A DNA stretch of 12,368 nucleotides from Lachnospiraceae bacterium (lineage in GTDB: Bacteria; Bacillota; Clostridia; Lachnospirales; Lachnospiraceae), in assembly GCA_021200345.1 (NCBI GenBank), contig JAJQGR010000162.1, positions 1-12,368 of the forward strand. Reading direction: 5' to 3'. How positions within the stretch are numbered: the first letter of the stretch is position 1; each line of letters opens with the position of its first letter. Of this stretch, positions 5,585-12,368 are shown piece after piece. Under the pieces are notes generated by a model. That model made no database searches, was not told the origin of the DNA, and saw only the letters and a program-made list of their open reading frames with translations. A program made the translations under genes and the position numbers.

Positions 5585-7873
5585 ATGAGCACAAAATTAT
5601 ATGATCTGATGAACTGGGCTGATATTGAAGAGATCACCTATTCAGAGTCAGAAAATCCGCACAGAATACTGGGGCGGCACACGATCGACGGCGTGGATCT
5701 CATCCAGGCCTATCTTCCTACGGCAACTGCGGCTGTTGTGAAGTTCCCCGGCAGAAAACCCATTGAGATGGAGCTGGTGGATGAGGAGAGCAGCTGGTTT
5801 GCGGCGGAAGTAAAATCCTATTACAAGGGGATCTATACTCTTTCTGTGACATACGGAGAAAATGTGGTGGAGTTTGCCGATCCTTATGAGTTTGGCTCTC
5901 TGCTCAGAGACGAAGATATTGATAAATTTGAAAAGGGCATTCATTATGAGGTGTATAAGATCCTGGGCGCGCACCCGATGACGGTGAAAGGCGTGCAGGG
6001 CACCTTTTTTGCGGTCTGGGCGCCCAACGCCATCCGCTGCAGTATCGTAGGTGATTTTAACAGCTGGGACGGCACCCGCCTGCAGATGAAGAAGACCAGA
6101 GGAATTTTTGAACTGTTTGTGCCAAGCATTCTGGAGGGAGCCGTCTATAAGTTTGAGATCAAGGCTAAGGGCGGCCTGACCTATTTAAAGTCTGACCCCT
6201 ATGCGTATTACAGTGAGCTGCGTCCCAATACGGCATCCGTGGTCACGGATATCAGCCATTTTCAGTGGGATGATGAAGAGTGGATCAAAAATCGGGCAAA
6301 GACCCAGAGCCCGGACAGTCCCATCAGTGTTTATGAGGTGTATCTGGGTTCTGTGGCCCGGGGTGAGAACAACGAATATTTAAATTACACCGTACTGGCT
6401 GACAGGCTGATCGACTATGTGAAGGATCTGGGATATACCCATGTGGAGCTGATGCCGGTCAGTGAGCATCCTCTGGACGCCAGCTGGGGCTATCAGGTCA
6501 TCGGCTACTATTCCCCCACCAGCAGATATGGTAAGCCTGAGGATTTTGCCGCCTTTGTCAATAAACTGCATCAGGCCGGGATCGGCGTGATTTTGGACTG
6601 GGTGCCTGCCCATTTCCCGCGGGATACCTACGGTCTGTCCAATTTTGACGGAACCTGCCTGTATGAGCATTTTGATCCCAGAAAGGGTTCCCATCCCCAT
6701 TGGGGAACACTGGTTTATAATTACGCCAGGCCTCAGGTTTCCAATTATCTGATTGCCAACGCCCTGTACTGGATTGAAAATTATCACGTGGACGGTTTGA
6801 GAGTGGACGCGGTGGCCAGCATGCTGTATCTGGATTACGGCAGAAAGGATGGGGAATGGATTCCCAATATGTATGGCGGCAAGGAAAATCTGGACGCTGT
6901 GGAGTTCTTTAAGCATACCAATTCCATTGTTCATAAGCGCAATCCTCACACGCTGATGATCGCCGAGGAATCCACCGCCTGGCCCATGGTCACCGGAAGA
7001 CTGGATGAGGGCGGACTGGGCTTTGATTATAAGTGGAATATGGGCTATATGAACGACTTTATCGACTATATCAAGGCCGATCCCTATTTCCGTTCCTACA
7101 AGCATAATCAGCTGACATTTTCCATGATGTATGCCTACAGTGAGCAGTATATGCTGGCTTTCAGCCATGACGAGGCAGTTCACGGCAAAGGGACCATGGT
7201 GGGCAAGATGCCCGGCAATGAGGATCAGCGTTTCGCGGCACTGCGCATTACCTACGCTTATATGATGATGCACCCGGGCAAAAAGCTGTTGTTTATGGGT
7301 CAGGATATCGGAGAGTATCAGGAGTTTTCCGAGCAGAGGGCGGTTAATCTTGACCTTTTGCAGTACAAATATCATCTGGGCGTCAAGACACTGGTAAAGG
7401 ATCTGAACGCGCTCTATAGAAGCAGCAGGGCGCTGAATGAACTGGATAATAACCCGGATGGCTTTTCCTGGACTAACTGTATCAGCTGGCAGGACTGCTA
7501 TGTGGCCTTTGTGAGAAAGAGCTCCACCAACGATAAAGCGCTGTTTGTGGTTGCCAACTTCAGCGGCGTCTCGAAGCAGATGACTGCGGGCGTTCCCTGG
7601 GCCGGCAAATATAAGGAAATTATCAATACAGATGCTGAGAAATACGGCGGCAGCGGCAATGTGAACCCACGGGTGAAAAAAGCAAAGAAAGTGGCCTGGG
7701 ACGATCAGCCCTATTCTATCAATCTGAATATTGCGCCTCAGTCCGCGGCGATCTTTGAGATCACTCCCGAGCCGGAAAAAGAGAAAGAAGAGAACCTGGC
7801 GGAAAAGCCCGCTACCTATACAAAGAAGACCGTCCCCAAAAGAAAAGCCGTAAGTCAGGCAAAGGAGGCATAA
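5585..7873 (+). CDS. glgB: 1,4-alpha-glucan (glycogen) branching enzyme
   Basis: Cuts alpha-1,4 glucan chains and rejoins them by alpha-1,6 bonds during glycogen synthesis in the cytosol. It has 762 residues, close to the long GlgB type with two N-terminal beta modules: an N1-like module (about 1-125) and a CBM48 module (about 137-220, with FAVWAPNA and VGDFNSWDG). The GH13 barrel follows. Its motifs include LYEHFDPRKGSHPHWGT, the nucleophile Asp408 in GLRVDAV, the acid/base Glu461 in MIAEES and Asp529 in FSHDEAVHGKG. Their spacing (53 and 121 residues) equals that of E. coli GlgB Asp405, Glu458 and Asp526 as I recall them. A beta C-terminal domain ends near 725, and a 34-residue Lys/Glu-rich tail follows that looks disordered and is not part of the core fold. 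No other glycogen gene (glgC, glgA, glgP) is nearby. Confidence 0.96.
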   Translation: MSTKLYDLMNWADIEEITYSESENPHRILGRHTIDGVDLIQAYLPTATAAVVKFPGRKPIEMELVDEESSWFAAEVKSYYKGIYTLSVTYGENVVEFADPYEFGSLLRDEDIDKFEKGIHYEVYKILGAHPMTVKGVQGTFFAVWAPNAIRCSIVGDFNSWDGTRLQMKKTRGIFELFVPSILEGAVYKFEIKAKGGLTYLKSDPYAYYSELRPNTASVVTDISHFQWDDEEWIKNRAKTQSPDSPISVYEVYLGSVARGENNEYLNYTVLADRLIDYVKDLGYTHVELMPVSEHPLDASWGYQVIGYYSPTSRYGKPEDFAAFVNKLHQAGIGVILDWVPAHFPRDTYGLSNFDGTCLYEHFDPRKGSHPHWGTLVYNYARPQVSNYLIANALYWIENYHVDGLRVDAVASMLYLDYGRKDGEWIPNMYGGKENLDAVEFFKHTNSIVHKRNPHTLMIAEESTAWPMVTGRLDEGGLGFDYKWNMGYMNDFIDYIKADPYFRSYKHNQLTFSMMYAYSEQYMLAFSHDEAVHGKGTMVGKMPGNEDQRFAALRITYAYMMMHPGKKLLFMGQDIGEYQEFSEQRAVNLDLLQYKYHLGVKTLVKDLNALYRSSRALNELDNNPDGFSWTNCISWQDCYVAFVRKSSTNDKALFVVANFSGVSKQMTAGVPWAGKYKEIINTDAEKYGGSGNVNPRVKKAKKVAWDDQPYSINLNIAPQSAAIFEITPEPEKEKEENLAEKPATYTKKTVPKRKAVSQAKEA

Positions 7874-7936
7874 GTCCGGGGCAGCGTCACCGCCCCTGAG
7901 AACGGAGAACTTTGAAAAGAAAGACAGGGAAACGAT

Positions 7937-8839
7937 ATGATCAGTTTTCTGGATCTGTATGAAACTTCATCATTATTTTCGGTGGTCATGAATTTTCTCA
8001 TGAAGCTGATCACCGCGGCGATTACCTATGGAGTGGCCGTAAAGCTGATCAAATTTGTGAGAAAACAGCTGCGCAGGCTTCTGGAAAGGCACAATGCGGA
8101 GAAAGGTGTGATCACGTTCCTGGACTCGGCAGTCAATATCGGCCTTTATGTGCTTCTGGCCTTTACACTGCTGGAAATGTTCGGTTTTGACACTGCCAGT
8201 CTTCTTGCGGTCATTGCCTCCGCCAGTGTGGCCATTGGTCTTGCCCTGCAGGGCGCTTTCGCCAATCTGGCGGGAGGAGTTCTGCTCCTGTTCCAGAAGC
8301 CCTTTCAGGTGGGTGATTATATTGTAGCCCATGGGGCGGGCCTGGAGGGAACGGTGGATGATATACAGATTTTCTATACGCACCTGCACACCGCGGACAA
8401 TAAAATCATCGTCATTCCCAACGGCACGATCAGCGACAGCAGCATTACCAATGTGACAAAGGGCGCAAAGCGGAGGGTGGATGTGGCGGTCAGCATCGCA
8501 TACGACGCGGATTTGAAAAAAGCCAGAAAGGTTCTGCTGAATATGCTGGAAAATGACGAGGCGACCCTGAAAGAGGAGCCTATGGTAGTTGCTGTCACGG
8601 AGCTGGCTGACAGCGGCGTCAATCTGACAGTCCGTGCCTGGGTAAAGGGAGAGGATTATTGGGAAGCGCTCTGGCGCCTGACAGAGAACACCAAGCTGAC
8701 GCTGGATCAAAATGGGATTTCCATCCCATTCCCGCAGATGGACGTACATATGATTCCGGACGGTACGCAGACGGAGGTAAGCGCAGCCATATCGGAGGAA
8801 AATAGCAAACACCGCAAAAAGTCAAAGAGGGAAGAGTGA
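7937..8839 (+). CDS. mscS: Small-conductance mechanosensitive channel, MscS family
   Basis: Forms a homo-heptameric membrane channel that opens on membrane tension and releases solutes during osmotic downshock. At 300 residues it is close to E. coli MscS (286). Three hydrophobic segments are visible: about 13-38, 61-82 and 86-119. The third has the small-residue pore-helix pattern ASASVAIGLALQGAFANLAGG. It runs into the conserved beta domain with FQVGDYI, then TADNKIIVIPNG and VSIAYDAD. The Lys/Arg-rich end (HRKKSKREE) is cytosolic. The ATG is preceded by a modest AGGG site at a 7-base gap. The gene follows glgB by 63 bases without a terminator, so it may share the glgB promoter, although the two products have no obvious joint task. 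A terminator follows it. Confidence 0.95.
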   Translation: MISFLDLYETSSLFSVVMNFLMKLITAAITYGVAVKLIKFVRKQLRRLLERHNAEKGVITFLDSAVNIGLYVLLAFTLLEMFGFDTASLLAVIASASVAIGLALQGAFANLAGGVLLLFQKPFQVGDYIVAHGAGLEGTVDDIQIFYTHLHTADNKIIVIPNGTISDSSITNVTKGAKRRVDVAVSIAYDADLKKARKVLLNMLENDEATLKEEPMVVAVTELADSGVNLTVRAWVKGEDYWEALWRLTENTKLTLDQNGISIPFPQMDVHMIPDGTQTEVSAAISEENSKHRKKSKREE

Positions 8840-8849
8840 TACAAAACCG

Positions 8850-8885
8850 GGCACAGACTCATCCGAGGCTGTGCCTGATTTTTTG
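8850..8885 (+). terminator. Intrinsic terminator after mscS
   Basis: GGCACAGACTC (8850-8860) pairs with GAGGCTGTGCC (8865-8875) across the loop ATCC, with a single A-G mismatch, and a T-rich run follows (8879-8884). It begins 11 bases after the mscS stop and separates the glgB-mscS unit from the glycan locus. Confidence 0.85.
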
Positions 8886-9014
8886 CAGGAATATTTTAAC
8901 AGTTTTATTACATCCTAATCGTATCACTGTTCCCTGAACCGGAGGCAGCGGCAGCTGCTGTTCACAGTTTTTGGGAGAATGTATGGGTTAAAGCTGTACT
9001 TTTGCCGGATTTTA

Positions 9015-9023
9015 TGGTAAATT
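9015..9023 (+). promoter_or_regulatory. Weak candidate extended -10 upstream of the dehydratase gene
   Basis: TGG followed by TAAATT (9018-9023) resembles an extended -10, but only four of six -10 positions match, and the element 17 bases upstream (TGTACT, 8995-9000) matches a -35 poorly. The terminator at 8850-8885 means some promoter is expected in 8886-9049. I see no better one. The rest of that 164-base stretch holds no convincing gene or stable structure. Confidence 0.25.
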
Positions 9024-9033
9024 AGGGTGTTGT

Positions 9034-9040
9034 GGGAGGA
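9034..9040 (+). promoter_or_regulatory. Ribosome binding site fixing the dehydratase start
   Basis: GGGAGGA lies 9 bases before the ATG at 9050. An in-frame GTG at 9032 overlaps this site, so the ATG is the better start. Confidence 0.8.
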
Positions 9041-9049
9041 TATGATCTG

Positions 9050-10921
9050 ATGAATCATTCAAAAAAGAAAAAATCCAATATTATTTCCAACCGGCTTTTT
9101 ATCATGGTTTTCTTTGATATCCTGTTCATCATGATTTCCTCGTTCATGGCGCTGTATATTCGCTTTGAGTTTAAATTTATGGAGATCTGGCCGGAGTTTC
9201 TGGATCATTATGCCCATATTTTACCGATGACGATTGTCACTACGATTCTGATTTTTTTCCTTTTCAGACTCTACAGCAGTGTGTGGGAATATGCCAGTAC
9301 CAATGAGCTGATCAGAATTATTTGCGCGACGCTGTGCTCCGCTTTCGTCCAGCTGGTCATTTCTTATGTTTTCCCTCTTTATATGCCCAGAAGCTATCAT
9401 GTGCTGTACTGGTTCATGCTTTTTGGCCTGACCAGCCTTTATCGCTTTGGGGGACGTATCTGGAAGAATATTCATTCCATGGGTGCCGCGGATAAGCGTT
9501 CCGTGAAAAATGTGATGCTGATCGGGGCGGGAGAAGCCGCCAACGCTATCATCCGGGAAGTGGAGATCAGCCGATACGTGAATATGAAGATTCAATGCAT
9601 GATTGATGATGATCCCTCCAGGCAGGGAAAATACATGCGTGGAATTCCCATTGTGGGCGGCAGGGAAAAAATCATCGATGCCGCGCAGCAATATCGGATT
9701 GATGAGATTATTTTCGCCATTCCCTCCGCCTGTGCGCAAACCAGGAAAGAGATCCTTGAAATCTGCAAAGAGAGCGGCTGTAAGATCGTGACTCTGCCTG
9801 GCATGTACCAGCTGATCAATGAGGATGTGTCCATCGCCAAATTAAAGGACGTGGAGATTGAAGATCTGCTTGGCAGAGAGCCTATCAGAATCAACGTGGA
9901 CGAGATTCTGGGTTATGTCAGCGGAAAGGTGGTGCTGGTCACCGGTGGCGGCGGTTCCATCGGCAGTGAGCTGTGCAGACAGATCGCTTCTCACAATCCA
10001 GGACAGCTGATTATCGTGGATATTTATGAGAATAACGCTTATGATATCCAGCAGGAGCTGATCAGAAATTATCCGGAGCTTGATCTGAAGGTGCTCATTG
10101 CTTCTGTCAGAAATACCGCCAGAATCGAGAGCATCATGGAAACCTACCGGCCCAACATTGTCTATCACGCGGCGGCTCACAAGCATGTACCGCTGATGGA
10201 GGACAGTCCCCGGGAGGCGATTAAAAATAACGTTTTTGGCACTTATAAGACGGCCAGAGCAGCGGACAAATACGGTGTGGAGAAGTTCGTGCTGATTTCC
10301 ACGGACAAGGCGGTGAATCCCACCAATGTCATGGGCGCCAGCAAGCGTCTGTGCGAGATGGTGGTGCAGATGATGAATGAGAAATCAAGGACCAATTTTG
10401 TAGCGGTGCGTTTTGGCAATGTGCTGGGCAGTAACGGCAGCGTCATTCCTCTGTTCAAAAAACAGATTGAGGAGGGCGGCCCGGTGACGGTCACTCATCC
10501 GGACATTATCCGCTATTTTATGACGATCTCAGAGGCAGTGTCCCTGGTGCTGCAGGCGGGCGCCTATGCGAAAGGCGGAGAGATTTTTGTGCTGGATATG
10601 GGGGAGCCGGTGAAGATTCTGGATCTGGCGGAGAACCTGATTAAACTGTCCGGCCACCGGGTGGGAGAGGACATTGAGATCAAATTCACCGGCCTTCGCC
10701 CGGGTGAAAAGATGTATGAGGAGCTTCTGATGAATGAGGAAGGACTGCAGAAAACAGCCAATCAGAAGATTTTTATCGGAAGGCCCATTGATTTTGACAA
10801 AGACCTGTTTGAACAGCAGCTGCAGGAGCTGAACGCGGCTGCCAATGACGAGACCAGCGATATCAGGGCAGAGATAAAGAAAGTTGTGCCCACTTATCAC
10901 TATTCGGAGAATGGAGGATAA
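9050..10921 (+). CDS. Membrane-bound nucleotide-sugar 4,6-dehydratase, PglF/CapD/FlaA1 family
   Basis: Likely converts UDP-N-acetylglucosamine to the UDP-4-keto-6-deoxy sugar at the inner face of the membrane, the first step toward bacillosamine-type or other amino-deoxy sugars for surface glycans. The product has 623 residues. Four hydrophobic helices lie at about 16-37, 56-73, 90-108 and 115-131. A Rossmann-like domain follows with IGAGEAA (glycines 159 and 161), and then the catalytic SDR domain with TGGGGSIGSE starting at Thr298. The active-site stretch reads STDKAVNPTNVMGASKR: Thr418, Asp419, Met428 and Lys432. Met in place of the usual SDR Tyr, at the same spacing, is the hallmark of the membrane PglF type. 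The aminotransferase gene 4 bases downstream supports this role. The exact sugar substrate is inferred, and other CapD-like products are possible. Confidence 0.9.
   Translation: MNHSKKKKSNIISNRLFIMVFFDILFIMISSFMALYIRFEFKFMEIWPEFLDHYAHILPMTIVTTILIFFLFRLYSSVWEYASTNELIRIICATLCSAFVQLVISYVFPLYMPRSYHVLYWFMLFGLTSLYRFGGRIWKNIHSMGAADKRSVKNVMLIGAGEAANAIIREVEISRYVNMKIQCMIDDDPSRQGKYMRGIPIVGGREKIIDAAQQYRIDEIIFAIPSACAQTRKEILEICKESGCKIVTLPGMYQLINEDVSIAKLKDVEIEDLLGREPIRINVDEILGYVSGKVVLVTGGGGSIGSELCRQIASHNPGQLIIVDIYENNAYDIQQELIRNYPELDLKVLIASVRNTARIESIMETYRPNIVYHAAAHKHVPLMEDSPREAIKNNVFGTYKTARAADKYGVEKFVLISTDKAVNPTNVMGASKRLCEMVVQMMNEKSRTNFVAVRFGNVLGSNGSVIPLFKKQIEEGGPVTVTHPDIIRYFMTISEAVSLVLQAGAYAKGGEIFVLDMGEPVKILDLAENLIKLSGHRVGEDIEIKFTGLRPGEKMYEELLMNEEGLQKTANQKIFIGRPIDFDKDLFEQQLQELNAAANDETSDIRAEIKKVVPTYHYSENGG
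10913..10918 (+). promoter_or_regulatory. Ribosome binding site fixing the aminotransferase start
   Basis: GGAGGA lies 7 bases before the ATG at 10926 and within the last codons of the dehydratase gene, so the two genes are probably translationally coupled. The in-frame ATG codons at 10884 and 10911 lack such a site. Confidence 0.8.
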
Positions 10922-10925
10922 CGCC

Positions 10926-12203
10926 ATGTTTGTGACGCAGAATATGAAAAGTACAATCACTCCCTTTCCTTCAAAGCTCTGGCTTTCCTCGCCGACCATG
11001 CATGGACCGGAGCTAAAATATGTGCAGGAAGCCTATGACACTAACTGGATGTCTACGGTGGGAGAGAATATTAACGAACTGGAAAAGATGGCCTGTCAGA
11101 AAGTGGGCTGCCAATATGCCGTGGCCCTCTCCTGCGGGACAACGGCTCTGCATATGGCGGTGAAGCTGGCAGGGGTAAAGCCCGGTGAGAAAGTATTCTG
11201 CTCTGATATGACCTTTGACGCCACGGTAAATCCGGTAGTCTACGAGGGTGGGGTGCCGGTCTTTATCGACACAGAGTATGACACCTGGAATATGGATCCG
11301 GCAGCCCTGGAGAAAGCCTTTGAGATTTACCCGTCTGTTCGCGTGGTAGTGGCGGCTCATCTGTACGGTACGCCGGGGAAGATCGACCAGCTTCGGGCTG
11401 TTTGCCGGGAACATGGGGCAGTTATCATTGAGGACGCTGCGGAGTCTTTGGGGGCAGCCTACAAGGGAGTCCAGACGGGAAGCTTCGGGGATTATAATGC
11501 CATCAGCTTTAACGGCAACAAGATTATCACCGGTTCCAGCGGAGGCATGTTTCTGACCAACAGCCTGGAGGACGCCAATAAGGTGAGAAAGTGGTCCACC
11601 CAGTCCAGGGAAAACGCACCCTGGTATCAGCACGAGGAGCTGGGGTACAATTACCGGATGAGCAACGTGATCGCCGGGATTGTGCGTGGGCAGTTCTCCT
11701 ATCTGGAGGAGCATATTGCTCAGAAAAAGGCGATTTATTACAGATATCAGGAAGGCTTTCGTGGACTTCCGGTGCGGATGAATCCCTTCGATCAGGAGAA
11801 TTCCGAGCCCAATTACTGGCTCTCCTGCCTTCTGATTGAGGAGGATGCCATGTGCCGGCAGGTCAGAGGAGAGCAGGAAGCGCTGTTTTACCCGGAGCAT
11901 GGGAAAAGCTGTCCAACGGAAATCCTGGAAACTCTGGCAAGGTACAACGCGGAGGGGCGCCCTGTATGGAAACCTATGCACATGCAGCCCATTTACCGTA
12001 TGAACGGGTTTGTAACCAGGGAAGGCAACGGCAGAGGAAAGACCAATGCCTATATCTCGGGCGGCAGCATGGGGAAAGACGGCAGACCTTTGGATGTAGG
12101 AATGGATCTCTTTCACAGAGGCTTATGTCTGCCCAGTGACAATAAGATGACAAAAGAGCAGCAGGATGTAGTGATCGAACTGGTCAGAAGCTGTTTTGAG
12201 TAG
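10926..12203 (+). CDS. DegT/DnrJ/EryC1/StrS-family sugar aminotransferase (PglE-like)
   Basis: Pyridoxal-phosphate enzyme that probably aminates the 4-keto sugar made by the preceding dehydratase, with glutamate as amino donor, to give a UDP-4-amino-4,6-dideoxy sugar. The product has 425 residues. Family marks in order: NWMSTVGENINELE near the N-terminus, the cofactor-pocket stretch ALSCGTTALHMA, AHLYGTPGKID, the conserved IEDAAESLGA, and the Schiff-base lysine Lys199 in SFNGNKIITGSSGG (codon at 11520). ELGYNYRMSNVIAGI and GLCLPSDNKMT complete the pattern. It is longer than the usual 370-390 residues because of extra sequence before GLCLPS, including a Gly-rich loop (GNGRGKTNAYISGGSMG). It starts 4 bases after the dehydratase gene and is followed by a sugar-1-phosphate transferase, which fits a role in lipid-linked glycan synthesis. 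The precise sugar is not readable from sequence. Confidence 0.9.
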   Translation: MFVTQNMKSTITPFPSKLWLSSPTMHGPELKYVQEAYDTNWMSTVGENINELEKMACQKVGCQYAVALSCGTTALHMAVKLAGVKPGEKVFCSDMTFDATVNPVVYEGGVPVFIDTEYDTWNMDPAALEKAFEIYPSVRVVVAAHLYGTPGKIDQLRAVCREHGAVIIEDAAESLGAAYKGVQTGSFGDYNAISFNGNKIITGSSGGMFLTNSLEDANKVRKWSTQSRENAPWYQHEELGYNYRMSNVIAGIVRGQFSYLEEHIAQKKAIYYRYQEGFRGLPVRMNPFDQENSEPNYWLSCLLIEEDAMCRQVRGEQEALFYPEHGKSCPTEILETLARYNAEGRPVWKPMHMQPIYRMNGFVTREGNGRGKTNAYISGGSMGKDGRPLDVGMDLFHRGLCLPSDNKMTKEQQDVVIELVRSCFE

Positions 12204-12266
12204 AGCAGCTGACAAAGAGAAGAAGCAATTTTGAATGGCTGCGGGCGGATAAGAGTAGCGGAATCA

Positions 12267-12368
12267 GTGTCAAAACGAAAGCAGGGAATTTATGAAAAAT
12301 ATATCAAACGTCTGTTGGACATCATCTGTTCTCTGGCAGTGATCCTTTTCTTTTGGTGGGTGTATGTC
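12267..12368 (+). CDS. Polyprenyl-phosphate sugar-1-phosphate transferase (PglC-like), N-terminus only
   Basis: Only 34 codons are visible before the window ends. The sequence begins SKRKQGIYEKYIKRLLD and continues into a hydrophobic segment (ICSLAVILFFWWVYV). This is the N-terminal pattern of bacterial sugar transferases that move a sugar phosphate from a UDP-sugar to undecaprenyl phosphate, anchored by a re-entrant helix. Its place after a dehydratase and an aminotransferase fits the pgl-type order. The start is uncertain: GTG at 12267 has only a weak AGAG-like site, and an in-frame TTG at 12231 would add 12 residues. The ATG at 12292 has a better-looking AGGGA upstream but is out of frame and meets a stop after 16 codons. 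The 63 bases between this gene and the aminotransferase gene hold no terminator. Confidence 0.78.
   Translation, partial: MSKRKQGIYEKYIKRLLDIICSLAVILFFWWVYV

Noticed and set aside
6380..7375. Long open frame (331 codons) on the minus strand inside glgB
   Set aside because: It is antisense to a fully conserved GH13 domain, is rich in Ile, His and Gly in the way expected of a mirror frame, and resembles no protein family.
7878..7896. GGGGC/GCCCC inverted repeat after glgB as a terminator
   Set aside because: The stem is only 5 base pairs around a 9-base loop, and no T-run follows it.
8945..8958. GCAGC/GCTGC hairpin upstream of the dehydratase gene
   Set aside because: A 5-bp stem with no adjacent U-run and no match to a known leader element is likely chance.
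11013..12116. Long open frame (367 codons) on the minus strand inside the aminotransferase gene
   Set aside because: Same reasoning: it lies wholly under a conserved gene, its composition is that of a reverse frame, and no ribosome site supports it.

Overview
The window looks like ordinary chromosome from a Firmicute of class Clostridia, probably Lachnospiraceae. The reasons are strong AGGAGG-type ribosome sites, sigma-A-like promoters, a short ACT-ended SerA placed directly after SerC, a YkuD L,D-transpeptidase with a large N-terminal ectodomain, and protein sequences resembling that family. The lineage is inferred from memory of these families, not from a search. Base composition looks fairly even (about half G+C by eye), with AT-rich promoter regions. 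No IS element, integrase, CRISPR array, rRNA or tRNA was seen. No gap between genes exceeds 300 bases.

Layout. (1) 1-1208: the 3' two thirds of an acetolactate synthase large subunit gene (branched-chain amino acids), followed on the same strand by a membrane-anchored L,D-transpeptidase (peptidoglycan cross-linking). (2) 2682-5106: a compact serine biosynthesis unit with its own near-consensus promoter. It holds serC and serA, one base apart, and ends at a perfect 16-bp bidirectional terminator. (3) 5121-5399, minus strand: a 92-residue protein of unknown function. It converges on serA and diverges from the next gene. (4) 5477-8885: a glycogen branching enzyme gene with an extended -10 promoter and a perfect palindrome in its leader, then an MscS-type mechanosensitive channel gene and a terminator. 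(5) 9050 to the end: the start of a surface-glycan locus. It encodes a membrane-bound PglF/CapD-type nucleotide-sugar 4,6-dehydratase, a DegT-family sugar aminotransferase and the N-terminus of a polyprenyl-phosphate sugar-1-phosphate transferase.

How the genes work together. SerC and SerA catalyse consecutive steps from 3-phosphoglycerate to phosphoserine. In the last block, the dehydratase and aminotransferase would make a UDP-4-amino-4,6-dideoxy-N-acetylhexosamine, and the third protein would load a sugar phosphate onto the lipid carrier. This is the opening logic of a bacillosamine-type glycan pathway. The acetyltransferase expected in such a pathway is not in the window.

I found no convincing undescribed system. 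The points most worth a second look are the palindrome just downstream of the glgB start of transcription, the SerA that lacks the usual catalytic glutamate, the 92-residue orphan protein, and the Pgl-like locus whose downstream part is cut off by the window.
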